Of a DNA stretch of 64,000 bases, positions 23,392-33,187 are shown in pieces (position 1 is the first letter of the stretch; every line of letters starts with the position of its first letter). A program made the position numbers and the translations under genes. The stretch is from NCBI GenBank assembly GCA_030411725.1, contig MU839827.1, positions 2,170,001 through 2,234,000 on the forward strand, written 5' to 3'. Under the pieces are notes generated by a model. The model saw only the letters and a list, made by a program, of their open reading frames with translations, was not told the origin of the DNA and did not search any database. This DNA comes from Echria macrotheca. Its lineage: Eukaryota; Ascomycota; Sordariomycetes; Sordariales; Schizotheciaceae.

Positions 23392-24564
23392 ATGGATGTC
23401 CCAATGGACACCTCCTCCCAGTTCTTCAACGACTGCCTCGACTTCGGAGACCCTAACGCATACGCGAGCCCGGGGCAAGAGCTGGTGGATGGTGGCGGCG
23501 ACATGCTCTCCTTCCACCAGCCCGACTACACTCAGCACGGCCTCAATGGGTCGCCATTACCTCCAGATGAACACGGGATGGAGCATAGGTTGCCCATATC
23601 GGACTGGTTCTCGGGCTCATTTGATTCAGTGGCGCCTGACCAGAAACAGCCCCTGTTTGTTGATCCCGGGTTGTACGGCGTCGAAGGTGAGGACGAGGAC
23701 GAAGACGAGGACGAGGAGGACAGCGACGGTACCAAAGCACAGATCCAAGTCCTTTCCGAAGAGGTATCTCCGGCGTCGAGCCGCAGGACCTCCAGGACCA
23801 AGTCCGGATCGCACAGGACATCGCAGTCAGCCAGCACACCAACAGACATTACACCACCAGATGAAGAATCACCCAAGAGGAGGCGAAAGACGAAGAAGAC
23901 GGTGAAGACTCCTGGGAAGGGTGGCGAGGACAGCCGTAAGAGGAGTAAATTTCTCGAGCGCAACCGGATCGCTGCAAGCAAGTGCCGGGAAAAGAAAAAG
24001 CAGTATGTGTCGAGTTTGGAAGGTACCAAGCTTGAGCTCGAGGCACACAACGTCCAGCTGCAAATGGAGTACAGCAACCTGCTGGCAGAGGTCGGCAGTC
24101 TCAAACACCACCTAATGGCTCACGCCAAATGCAACGACCCCAACATCGATCGATGGCTGAATAACGAGGCACGCCGGTTTGTCCAGACACCAACCGACCC
24201 GTTTGCGCAGCCGTATGGGGGGCTGGCCCAGCCCACGCCAACCGTCGTCTCGGTCGAGTCTCCTCGGAGCCGCAACCCTAGTATTGCTTCGACCTATCAA
24301 GCGATGCAGTCCGTCACGTTCGAGGGGCTCCCGGGGCCGGATAGGCAGGGGAGCATATCGTACTCACACAACAAGGACCTCGCTCCGCTCGACTACGAGG
24401 TGCCGCACTCGATGTGCGCAGCCCCGACGCTATATGCGTCGCCGTCTGACTCGGCGTTTCAGTGCGTAAACTCGCCACACCCCAAGCGGGAACCAGACAT
24501 AAACTACAATCACATGCCCGACAACATGTTCAACCCTGACACTCCGGCATATGTTGGGGGTTAA
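23392..24564 (+). CDS. CREB/ATF-type bZIP transcription factor
   Basis: Intronless frame of 390 residues starting at CCCACCATGG, the first in-frame ATG and a strong initiation context. An acidic Asp/Glu run lies at residues 101-115. The bZIP runs from about 180 to 245: the basic region is KRSKFLERNRIAASKCREKK, followed by Leu-rich heptads (SSLEGTKLELEAHNVQLQME). The NxxAAxxC signature with Cys-Arg is that of the ATF/CREB group (fungal AtfA/AtfB, yeast Sko1, fission yeast Atf1/Atf21). The segment after the zipper (CNDPNIDRWLNNEARRFVQT) resembles the Atf21/AtfB subgroup by recall, not by a search. Such factors usually act below the stress MAP kinase. The C-terminus ends inside an 18-residue repeat whose further copies follow the stop codon in frame. 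Confidence 0.9.
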   Translation: MDVPMDTSSQFFNDCLDFGDPNAYASPGQELVDGGGDMLSFHQPDYTQHGLNGSPLPPDEHGMEHRLPISDWFSGSFDSVAPDQKQPLFVDPGLYGVEGEDEDEDEDEEDSDGTKAQIQVLSEEVSPASSRRTSRTKSGSHRTSQSASTPTDITPPDEESPKRRRKTKKTVKTPGKGGEDSRKRSKFLERNRIAASKCREKKKQYVSSLEGTKLELEAHNVQLQMEYSNLLAEVGSLKHHLMAHAKCNDPNIDRWLNNEARRFVQTPTDPFAQPYGGLAQPTPTVVSVESPRSRNPSIASTYQAMQSVTFEGLPGPDRQGSISYSHNKDLAPLDYEVPHSMCAAPTLYASPSDSAFQCVNSPHPKREPDINYNHMPDNMFNPDTPAYVGG

Positions 24565-24762
24565 CAAATGCCGAACAATTTGTCTAATCTCATGACTTTG
24601 GCTTCGGTTGGCGCCGGCACATGCGTGCCCGATAACATGTCGGGCTCCGCGACTTCGGGATTTGTTGTGGGTCAGAACATACCCGACGATGTGTTTAGCC
24701 CCGAGCCTTTGGGAGATGTTGACGGGTTAGCTGGCTTCAACTTACCAGGGATCGGGTCTTGA
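24511..24762 (+). repeat. 18-codon tandem repeat crossing the bZIP stop codon
   Basis: Four in-frame units with pattern xxxP[D/N][N/D]x[F/S]...VGG: NHMPDNMFNPDTPAYVGG before the stop; then (stop)QMPNNLSNLMTLASVGA, CVPDNMSGSATSGFVVG and QNIPDDVFSPEPLGDVDG after it. The frame stays open from 24565 to the TGA at 24760-24762. The stop (TAA, 24562-24564 counted as unit-2 codon 1) sits where unit 4 has CAG. Confidence 0.8.
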
Positions 24763-27077
24763 CACGCTTAGATGTAAGCATACTGTTGTATTATAGGAAG
24801 GTGGGCAGACTGGGGGTGGGGAGGTTGGCTCATTCATGGACTTTTGCTTCAAGGTCACATAGGCGATTAAGGGGGGTCAGCATTTGGGGAGTGTGTTTAG
24901 GAGCTCAACAAGGACAGCGGGGGATCGGTTCTAGTGACCGGCTGGCCTGAGGCATGTCTTGGTCGATAGGACATGAGGGGGCATGATTGTGCTATCGGAA
25001 GCAGCGATATTGTATAAAGAAAACTTAGATGACTTCCATGCAATTGATGCATTGTATTCTGTTTTGTTTTGTGTGCGTAGAAGTGGTGATTCTAAAGTTC
25101 GTCCATTAGTAGTCCTAGTCATGGAAGACGTAAAACGCCTGCAGGACAGGATATGGCACTTATGGACAAGAATGTAAAATAGTGGCCTCTAGCGTACCTG
25201 GGAACTACAGTTGAAATACGCACCCGATGGCACATGTTGGGCCAGGAAGGAGCACACCCAGCAAGATGGAAGGCACACACAGACCACGGCAACTGTATTT
25301 AGCCAGCCGTCAGGGCTCATCCTCTCGTTCCGCAAAACAGGCATCTTTAGGACCAGTCTCTCACACCAGACCATACACACTCGCGTGTCACGGTATACAG
25401 GAATAGGAGATGCCATCTCTTCGTCACCAACAGAAGGCTGCTCCCAGGCAGACCAAGACCTTTGTCGGTGGTAGACGTCCTAACCAGTGGGTTTCTGAGA
25501 ATGAAAAGAGGCTCAAACTCGCTGCGTTTATCTGGGGTATGGTATGGTGACTATACCCTTACTTGCGAGAAAAATAATATTGTACTGCTAAATTGTGTGA
25601 GCTAGGTGGCGTGTAGTGTTTTGACCTCATGGTTGTGGAGACAGGACAGTATCAGTGTCATTTGTGTGTGTGGATGCTGGTGTTAAAAGGGGGCGGATAG
25701 AGGTTGGGGTAAACAAAAGCCCAAAGCCCCTGACAATCCCGAGCAACCACCTCACTACACCTCACCTCTCTCTCTTGTGACCTGTCCACATATATACAGC
25801 CCACAAACCTGCTTTGATTTCAGCTCAAATTTATCTTTTCTTTATTTTCATGAACAAAGATCGTTGCAGACGTTCAGAAGCTCAACGGGGCGGGGGGCAT
25901 ATCTCGTTACATTCTCCCACTCAATATCCTCCCTGGCAGCAGCAGCAACGTCAGACCTTGCGCCGGGTGTAAGGGACCACTCCTAAGGTATCATGGTCCT
26001 AAACGCCACTTCCATGCAACTCAACTACTAACATGTGTGGAGTGTAAAAAGAGGGGGGAGCCGGTAGACCCATTCAGAAATACATACATACATCCTACTC
26101 TACCTACAAACCACGACCCATTTTCCTTCTCGAATCTCCATTCTCCACGCGTACTACAAAAGCCATGGACTGCTATATATACAACACAGGTTCGTTCTTC
26201 ACCACACCAAACAAAAAAAACAAAAAAAAAACAAAAAAAGAGCAACACGCCAACCTATCGACAACAAAACCACACCAAAGAAGCCACAGCACACCACCCA
26301 GCGGTCTCATCCACGTCCGCGGCAGAAGAAGAGATACTCACGACTCGGAATCAAAATACAACCGACAAGAGAGATTCCAAGAAAGATACTGGAACAAACC
26401 CACCCTCATGCCCCCATGCCGATGACAGTTATCACCCCCCCCCCCCCAAAAAAAAAAAAAAAAAAAAAAAAAAGTTACCGTTCGAATTCCCGTCACGACA
26501 AGCCCGCGCGGCAAGAACCGTCAACATGTTCAAGTCCCATTACCTTAACTACTCATAAGACATGGAGCAGGATTGCCGACTAACATCGAGATCATCTATC
26601 AGCCATGCTGGGAGCTTGTTTCCTCACAAGTGCCGGCGTCAACGACATCCGTCAAGAATAAGAATCTCCTCAGCGTGCTACAGGCGCCGAGCTACAGGAC
26701 AGGCAGGGCTGACTGCTGGACAGGGTACTGAGACACCAAAGCCCAGATGCGGGGAGCCCTGTCGAGCTCCGGCACCGCTAGCCTAAATACGGGCCGTAGG
26801 CTGTGTCATCACACCGGTGCGCGAATTAGACGAGCCAATTCGGAGCTGCAACCTGGACACAGCTCCAGCATCACCAGAACAGAATCATCACATTCGCATC
26901 GCACAATTGAGGAAGCAAAAATCTACGGTTTTCGTATGTGTCTATAGCAGCCGTGATACCCTTGAAATCGCTTCCACAGGCTGATTAACTCTGGCTGGGC
27001 GGCGGTACATGAGTTCCCTATCGTTACACACCTGCCAATCATTGTCCATCCCCATTGCCCTTGTGTGCCACCGCCAT
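24763..27077. other. Gene-poor region between bZIP and ATP synthase subunit c genes
   Basis: About 2.3 kb between convergent genes. Open frames are short, low-complexity or A-rich (26200-26300) and show no family. It holds a C13-A26 tract. No tRNA B-box or transposon ends seen. Confidence 0.55.
26435..26473. repeat. C13-A26 homopolymer junction
   Basis: Thirteen C residues followed directly by about 26 A residues in non-coding DNA, with no gene-like sequence upstream that the A run could be the tail of. Confidence 0.9.
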
Positions 27078-27673
27078 TTAGTAGGCGTACAGGAGAAGGA
27101 AAGCAACCATGAGGGCGAAGAGGCCGGTAGCTTCGGCGAAGGCGAAGCCCAGGACGGCGTATGAGAAGAGCTGACCTGGAGAGATGACACGCGTGAGCTC
27201 ACGTCTCCGTCGCCAATTGACGGCCAATTCTTACCTCGGAGGGCCGGGTTGCGAGCAACACCGGTGATGAGGGAGCCGAACACGTTGCCGATACCGACAC
27301 CGGCACCAGCGAGGCCGACGGTGGCGAAACCGGCACCCTGCATCTTGGCGGCCGTGAGGATGGCCGCGGCCGTCGACTCGACGACGACGCCTCGGGATTG
27401 CATGGCATTGCGGATCATCGTCGACGCCATGTTCTGGCGGGCGCCGCTGAGGACCAGGCCATTGCGGGCCACCGACTGGCGGGCAGCCGAGGCGATGATG
27501 GAGCTGGGGACGCGAGCTGTTCATGATGCGTGAATAAACGCGGACCTCTGGCGAGCTCCGGCAGGAGCGGGGGACGACAGCAACAACGTACCCTGCGACG
27601 TCGACAGCAGACGAGAAGGCTGCTTGGAGCCCAGGCGGGCAACGGTGCCGGTCAACCTGCTGGAGGCGAGCAT
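27078..27673 (-). CDS. ATP9: Mitochondrial F1Fo-ATP synthase subunit c, nuclear-encoded
   Basis: Three exons (27673-27592, 27516-27235, 27175-27078) encode 153 residues. The first 75 or so form an Arg/Ser-rich, acid-free mitochondrial presequence (MLASSRLTGTVARLGSKQPS...). The mature part has two membrane helices: GFATVGLAGAGVGIGNVFGS, then the polar loop RNPALRGQ and the second helix with the proton-carrying Glu in FAFAEATGLFALMVAFLLLY. The loop Arg-Asn-Pro is intact. Subunit c forms the rotor ring in the inner membrane. The C-terminus resembles the yeast mitochondrial Atp9 type (EATGLF.LM..FLLL) rather than the classical Neurospora proteolipid (EAIGLFDLM). Podospora is known to have two nuclear subunit c genes, so this could be the second paralog. 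Exon 3 is needed for the second helix. Confidence 0.93.
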
Positions 27674-29952
27674 TTTGGTAGAGAGGAGTTTATTGGGTGG
27701 ATGGATTGACAGTGAAAGGAGTGAAAAGTTGGATGGACGGAAGAGTTTCAAGAGGAGAGAAATTGGGAACGGAAAGAGTGTGGGTGGCTGGGCTGGGTGA
27801 TGCGAGGTATCACCTGGGCAAGGGCGCAAGAGCAGGCAAGACCACCGGCAGGAGCGGCCGGCTCAACCAATCGCCGCACACCATCGACGGATCGGGGAAA
27901 CTCGCTCCTGGTTCGTTTCTGCTAAAAATCCGGACTCTGGCAAATTTCAGAGTGGAGATTTAGAAGACTCGGGCTGCTGCGTCGAGTTGTGAGCATCGCG
28001 ATGCGGGCTTTGCAGTAGGGGCCACGATGGCTTCAGTCCGACTCGCCGCCGGCTCTGCTAGCTGCTGCGCTACACAATCCGAGCTCAATCACAAGCTTGC
28101 CTCCCGTCCGAAGGTCATCAATCACAGCGAAAGCTACCGCGAGCATTTGATGCTGGGGGCCACGTAGACCCGGAAATCGACACACGACAGGCGCTGTTTC
28201 TCAACCCCCCAATGTTCAGTCGCGGGGAAGACACAGGGGCCAGCACGTTCGTCCCTCCCTAAGCCAATTTTGGCTGGTGGTTTGCGGGGGAGGGGAAGCC
28301 CGAGGGTCAGAGCGTCGCCGCTGTTCCTTGGCCTGCTGCCGGGTTGCAACGAGGTCTAAAATGAGGGCGGCAGCACGCGTCTGCCCGATAAACAAAATCC
28401 ACAGTCCTGTCCTCTGCATCTGGGCCTCTGCGTGCTCTCATTTTCTTCCCCGTTGCGATGCTATCAATTGGACTCGCCGACGGTCAATTGACCACGCGAC
28501 GTCCTCTTAACCCTCTCCCCGCCCTTCGCGCTACTGTCACGGCCCCGACAGTGGGTCTGGGGAATGGCTGGTCCGGGGTGGATTGCAACGGCGACCAGGT
28601 GCCACTGTGGAGGCCCGCCAAATGGCGCAAACACACTGGGGAGATGCCAGGTTCACAGGGTGGTTCAAGCTTCAAAAACCCACCGGACCCCGGATTGGAT
28701 CTGTCGACGACAATCGAGACGATGTGGCCGACTGAGCATCGTTGTTCCGTTCTCTGCGGGGGAAATAGCTGATGCATTGCTATTTTTCTGTTACCAGATA
28801 TGAATACATCTTTCTTGGGAGCAACTAATGCGACTGCAGATAGCGAGCTTCTTCTGACCGCTGCAAAGCGCACGGTCACTCGAGTGCGAGCCTTGGGTCG
28901 GGACGATTCTCTCCGCGACAGCTCTTTGCTGGAATCCGAATTAAACAGTGGCGATGGTGCACATTGATTGCGCTCAGCGACTCCGGGAGACTGTGTTGGG
29001 CTGGGAGATTATCCTCCAGTGCCCTGTCGTCGCTGTCGGTTCGTTCTCGAGCTCGAAGGCGCCGGCGTCCTCCATGCAGGTACCTAGCGAAAAAGAGCCG
29101 GTTCATTCTATCCGCTCTGCATCTGCGAGAACAAAGTCGAGTTTGCGAAGAGACCGCCGACTATTGATCACTTCGCCGGAGGGAGAAACAGAGATAACTT
29201 CTATGGCGGACAACGCGACCCGGAAAGTCTCGAAAAGAGCAACGACATATCCTATCACGGCCCCTATCTCGAGTTGGGATCTATCAGGGGGATTTTCACC
29301 TTGGAGGTTCCTGGGATCTTTTCTTGGTTACGAGCCCAAGCGACGTGTGGCCAGACACCTTGAGGTTTGTCCTGATACTTTGCTGCAGTGATGCGAAGCG
29401 GAACTCGGTGGCACACGCTCCTCTGCTTGGTGGATACGCAGACGCGGATGCGGAGACCGGCGTTCCGGGTCCAAGGCGCTGGTATGATATCAAAGCGTCC
29501 CACATATTGTTTCGAGAGTATGGTAATGGACAAGACGACATGTTTCTGTCTCTACGGCCTAGCAGCTGCCAGAGTTGAGACCTCGAGGACCAAGTCCAGA
29601 ATTTGTCGTGATATTACACAGGATTTTTGCAACTATGCCCGCTCGGGTTGTCAATATCTCATGGATACGAACCGAGTGCGGCAGAGCTCCTCTGAGTTCT
29701 TCTCGGCCATCGTCACAAGCTGGACTGCTTAGGTCGTGAAGACGTCAGTCCTGGAGATACTTAGTTATGGACACCGGGCGACCAAAGCGCCAGGTATCGA
29801 GAACTCCTGTTGGATCTACTTGGCAAAAGCATATCTGATATGTCATAAACGCCCAAAGGGTTATTGTGGCCTTCATGGTACCCGTATAACAAATCCCCAG
29901 TGCCCCAACGCCGTCGATGCAGATTTCGCCCACTCACACCCTGATGAGAAAA
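27674..29952. other. Gene-poor region between subunit c and ALB1 genes
   Basis: About 2.3 kb: promoter of the subunit c gene and 3' side of ALB1, both minus-strand. Open frames at 28484-28879, 28949-29391 and 29388-29732 overlap on opposite strands and show no recognisable domain or plausible splice structure. I see no gene. Confidence 0.55.
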
Positions 29953-30553
29953 CTATAGGATTTCGTCTTCATCCTCGTCCAGAGCCGGGGGCGCCGTTGC
30001 CTCTGGAACAGGCTGCGCATCGCTGGGCCGGACAGGGCTACTGGCTTCTACCATCTCTTCGTCATCGTCGTCATAGAATTTGGCCACGGCTTCATCCTCA
30101 GCCGTGGTATCTGGACCCTTCCTTTTCTTCTTGGCCACAACTTCGGCCGTATCCTTGTTTATCTCGTCCCATGTCCTTTTCCTGGCCTGGATAACCTTCA
30201 GGCTCCCTTTGCTTCGCTGGACCTTGGTCGCGGTCCGATCCATGACGGCCTCCGCCTTGTCCATACTCCTTTCATGTCGCTTCCGGGCCTTGGAGCTCAT
30301 GGCCGTCTTTCGTTTCGATTTTTTGGACACACCGCTGGCCTGATGCACTGCAAGGACGGACGGCCGTCGGTCGTCAAGCTCTTGGGGAGGCTTGACATTT
30401 TTCAGGGACTTGTCGGTGTCGATACTGGGCGAGGTCGCACGCCGTGCGGCACGTGAGTGCTGGGAGGCCCCTGGACGCATATTAGCTTGAACATGCATGC
30501 CTATCGACTGGATAAATACCTTTCCTGGGCTTTGAAATCCCGCCTTTTGCCAT
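29953..30553 (-). CDS. ALB1: Alb1-like pre-60S ribosome biogenesis factor
   Basis: Two exons (30553-30520, 30470-29953) encode 183 residues; a 34-nt first exon supplies MAKGGISKPRK. The unspliced frame would instead begin with an intron-derived peptide. The core is highly basic and helical: SKKSKRKTAMSSKARKRHER, then MDKAEAVMDRTATKVQRSKG and RTWDEINKD, matching the fungal Alb1 domain. The tail is acidic (DDDDEEM and DEDEDEIL). Yeast Alb1 is a shuttling factor that travels with Arx1 on pre-60S particles from nucleus to cytoplasm. It is divergently arranged with the ubiquitin protease gene, 486 bp apart. Confidence 0.85.
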
Positions 30554-31039
30554 CTTGTTCAGTTGACTACTGAATTTGGTGGCAGAGCGGTGACGTGGGG
30601 CATTTTGCGAATTGTCGTTTTATTTTTCCTTTTGCCCCGCTGCCGGCTTGGGTGCGTTGGCAGGGGGTGTCTTGGCGCTGCTGCCAGGGCGTGAGCACTG
30701 GGCCAATGGCGGGCTTCGGCATCACAGCGCACGAGCTGCCAAGCTTGGTTCGCCTTGCAAGCCACATGCTTAAATCCACAGAGGCTTTCGCGACAAACGA
30801 TATTGATTCATTCCAGTCTTTCATGCCACCTGGTCCACCAACCGATCGCAGCCCAAACCGTTCCTTCTTCGCCCTCGAGTCCAGCCTGACGTAGCTTCTC
30901 GTCGGTCATGGAAAGTACGCTTTTTCGATGCTGCAACATCCCGTAGTCCATATCCAGCTGCTTGACCGACACGGGCGCTGTTCTTCCAACTCCCAACGGC
31001 ACCTCCTCGGTCTCTCCGGCGGCGAATGTCGACAGCACG
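30554..31039. other. Divergent promoter ALB1 / ubiquitin protease
   Basis: 486 bp between start codons of two genes that read apart. No motif I can defend. Confidence 0.6.
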
Positions 31040-33187
31040 ATGAACTCTGACAGTAGGCGTATCGTCAGTCATTTCGACATTTACAATCAACCTGGCGTAT
31101 ACACCTCGCACTCCTTGTCCGCGACACTTTGGGACCGCATCACTAGCCCGACGACCGTCATATCGATCCTCCTCCTCGTGCTCACATACCTTTACCGCAT
31201 CCTTTTTCAACAAGGGCGCATATCGCATCTCTCCCCGGTTCTCTGGGACTGCTTCGTCTCGGTAGTCCCCGCCACTGCTCTTGTCAAGCTCGATAACTGG
31301 CTGAACCCGCCGCTTTTTCCGACTCCGATGTTAACACAACCGCGGTCCCTTAACCATGCCGCTAAGAGCGAGGTCCTGCGACGCACACTAGGGATTGATA
31401 AACCTGGGGGGCTTATACAAACCGTGTCACAAGCAGGTCGCAGAGGTCTCACTGGACTCTCGAGCGCGGCGCGGGGACTTAAGTCGACGACGGATCGACC
31501 GCCGGGGCTGGGCAACTACGACAACTCATGCTATCAGAATAGCATACTCCAGGGTCTTGCGTCCCTCAAGCCGCTTCCGGACTACCTCTCTGCCCTTCCG
31601 ACTCCCGACGACGGCCGGCCGGTCGTGAGGACGACTGATGCTTTGCGGACACTGATCGCCGACCTCAACACTTCTTCCAACAATGGGAAGACACTATGGA
31701 CACCCGGGGTACTCAAAAACATGAGTACATGGCAGCAGCAAGATGCACAAGAATATTACTCGAAGCTATTGGACGAAATCGATAAGGAGATCGCAAAAGC
31801 TACCAAACGACGCCCGCGGCCGCTCAGCATCGAGACCGAGTCATCAAGCGATGACGCGTCTGAAAGCCAACATAGCGATGACAGCGGATACCACAGTCTG
31901 TCAGCCCCGTCAAAGCCACAGGACTTCCGATTGAACCGAAACCCGCTCGAAGGGCTGGTTGCTCAACGGGTTGCCTGCGTTGCGTGTGGCTATTGCGAAG
32001 GGCTCACGATGATACCGTTCAACTGTCTGACGCTGAATCTCGGAGTCGGCCACGAAGAGCATGATCTTTATGAGAGATTGGACAACTTTGCAAAGGTCGA
32101 GCCGATTAATGGGGTCCACTGTGCAAAATGTTCACTTCTCAAAGTTCAAGCAGTCATAGAGTCGCTGCTCGAAAAGCGTCCCGATGACCCCCAGCTTCGA
32201 TCTCGGTTATCGGCCATACAAGAAGCACTTGATGAGGACGCCTTCGACGATAAGACTCTAGAGAAGTGTAGGGTTGCTCCTCAGAAGATGGTAACATCGA
32301 CCAAAACGAAGCAAACGGTGGTGGCGCGCCCTCCGCAGTGCCTGGCAATCCATATGAATAGATCTGTGTTTGACGAAAACACAGGCCGTCTGTTCAAAAA
32401 TCTCGCCGCAGTGAGGTTCCCCAAGCTCCTGGACCTTGGTCCGTGGTGCTTGGGTAGCGCCGACAGGTTCTCCGGGAAGAAGCGCGATGCCGCCGCGGTG
32501 TTCAAAGGTGGCATCGATGAGACGCATGTCAGGCCCGAAGAGGAGGAGTGGCTGCTGGACCCGCTCTCGTCTATGGTTGCTGGCGATTTGAGGCCCTCTA
32601 AGATAACTGGCCCTATCTACGAATTGCGTGCTGTCGTCACACATTATGGGCAACATGACAACGGCCACTATGTCTGCTACAGAAGAGTTACAGCGCCTTC
32701 CTCATCGCCCACGCAGGAAACAACGAAGCCGGCAAAGCTGGCTAGCGAAGGCGTCGATTTGGGCGGGCTGGATGAAGATGCGCCACCCCAGACGGAAGGG
32801 GCAACACCGGATCCCGAATGTGAAAACGGCCAAGAAAGCGTGGAGGAGCCAGCAGAAGTCGACCAGACCGGTCTAGCGGAAGAAGAAAGTGAGCTGGTAA
32901 CTCAATGGTGGCGCCTCAGTGACGAGAGTGTCTACAAGGTAGACGAGGAGGATGTTCTTGCACAGAGCGGAGTCTTCATGTTATTCTACGACTGTGTCGA
33001 CCAGAACTCGGTTTTGGTTTCGGATCTCGACAGCCCTGCCGATTCCAGGAGCGGGAGCGAGGACGAAGGCGATCGACTCTCTTGGAAGAGATCTTGCGTG
33101 ACAGGGTGGTCGAACCGGAAGGCAGGGGAGGTCGAATCCCAGGATGATGTTCTCTCCCGAGCCATCGCAATCCCTCTTCCGGAGTAG
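31040..33187 (+). CDS. Membrane-anchored ubiquitin-specific protease (C19 family, Ubp16-like)
   Basis: Intronless, 715 residues, starting at MNSDSRRIVSHFD. A hydrophobic segment near residues 36-55 (VISILLLVLTYLYRILF) anchors the N-terminus. The Cys box is GLGNYDNSCYQNSILQGLAS with nucleophile C164. The QQQDAQEYY motif follows, then a zinc-binding pair set (CVACGYC ... CAKC). The His box is HYGQHDNGHYVCYRR with H543, and WWRLSDESVYKV closes the domain. Yeast Ubp16 is a deubiquitinase of the outer mitochondrial membrane with the same N-anchor layout, so that location is inferred. A Ser/Asp-rich insert (about 265-295) and an acidic insert after the His box (about 555-625) are fungal-style expansions. 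The acidic Asp of the triad is not assigned. Confidence 0.9.
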   Translation: MNSDSRRIVSHFDIYNQPGVYTSHSLSATLWDRITSPTTVISILLLVLTYLYRILFQQGRISHLSPVLWDCFVSVVPATALVKLDNWLNPPLFPTPMLTQPRSLNHAAKSEVLRRTLGIDKPGGLIQTVSQAGRRGLTGLSSAARGLKSTTDRPPGLGNYDNSCYQNSILQGLASLKPLPDYLSALPTPDDGRPVVRTTDALRTLIADLNTSSNNGKTLWTPGVLKNMSTWQQQDAQEYYSKLLDEIDKEIAKATKRRPRPLSIETESSSDDASESQHSDDSGYHSLSAPSKPQDFRLNRNPLEGLVAQRVACVACGYCEGLTMIPFNCLTLNLGVGHEEHDLYERLDNFAKVEPINGVHCAKCSLLKVQAVIESLLEKRPDDPQLRSRLSAIQEALDEDAFDDKTLEKCRVAPQKMVTSTKTKQTVVARPPQCLAIHMNRSVFDENTGRLFKNLAAVRFPKLLDLGPWCLGSADRFSGKKRDAAAVFKGGIDETHVRPEEEEWLLDPLSSMVAGDLRPSKITGPIYELRAVVTHYGQHDNGHYVCYRRVTAPSSSPTQETTKPAKLASEGVDLGGLDEDAPPQTEGATPDPECENGQESVEEPAEVDQTGLAEEESELVTQWWRLSDESVYKVDEEDVLAQSGVFMLFYDCVDQNSVLVSDLDSPADSRSGSEDEGDRLSWKRSCVTGWSNRKAGEVESQDDVLSRAIAIPLPE

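Noticed and set aside
24555..24680. An intron that removes the bZIP stop codon
   Set aside because: The only GT donors nearby are weak (GTTGGG) and the first AG lies near 24672, so splicing would delete two repeat units; the repeat register argues for contiguous coding instead.
28484..29732. Possible genes in the gap between subunit c and ALB1
   Set aside because: Several overlapping frames of 110-150 codons on both strands, but no start, splice or family evidence.
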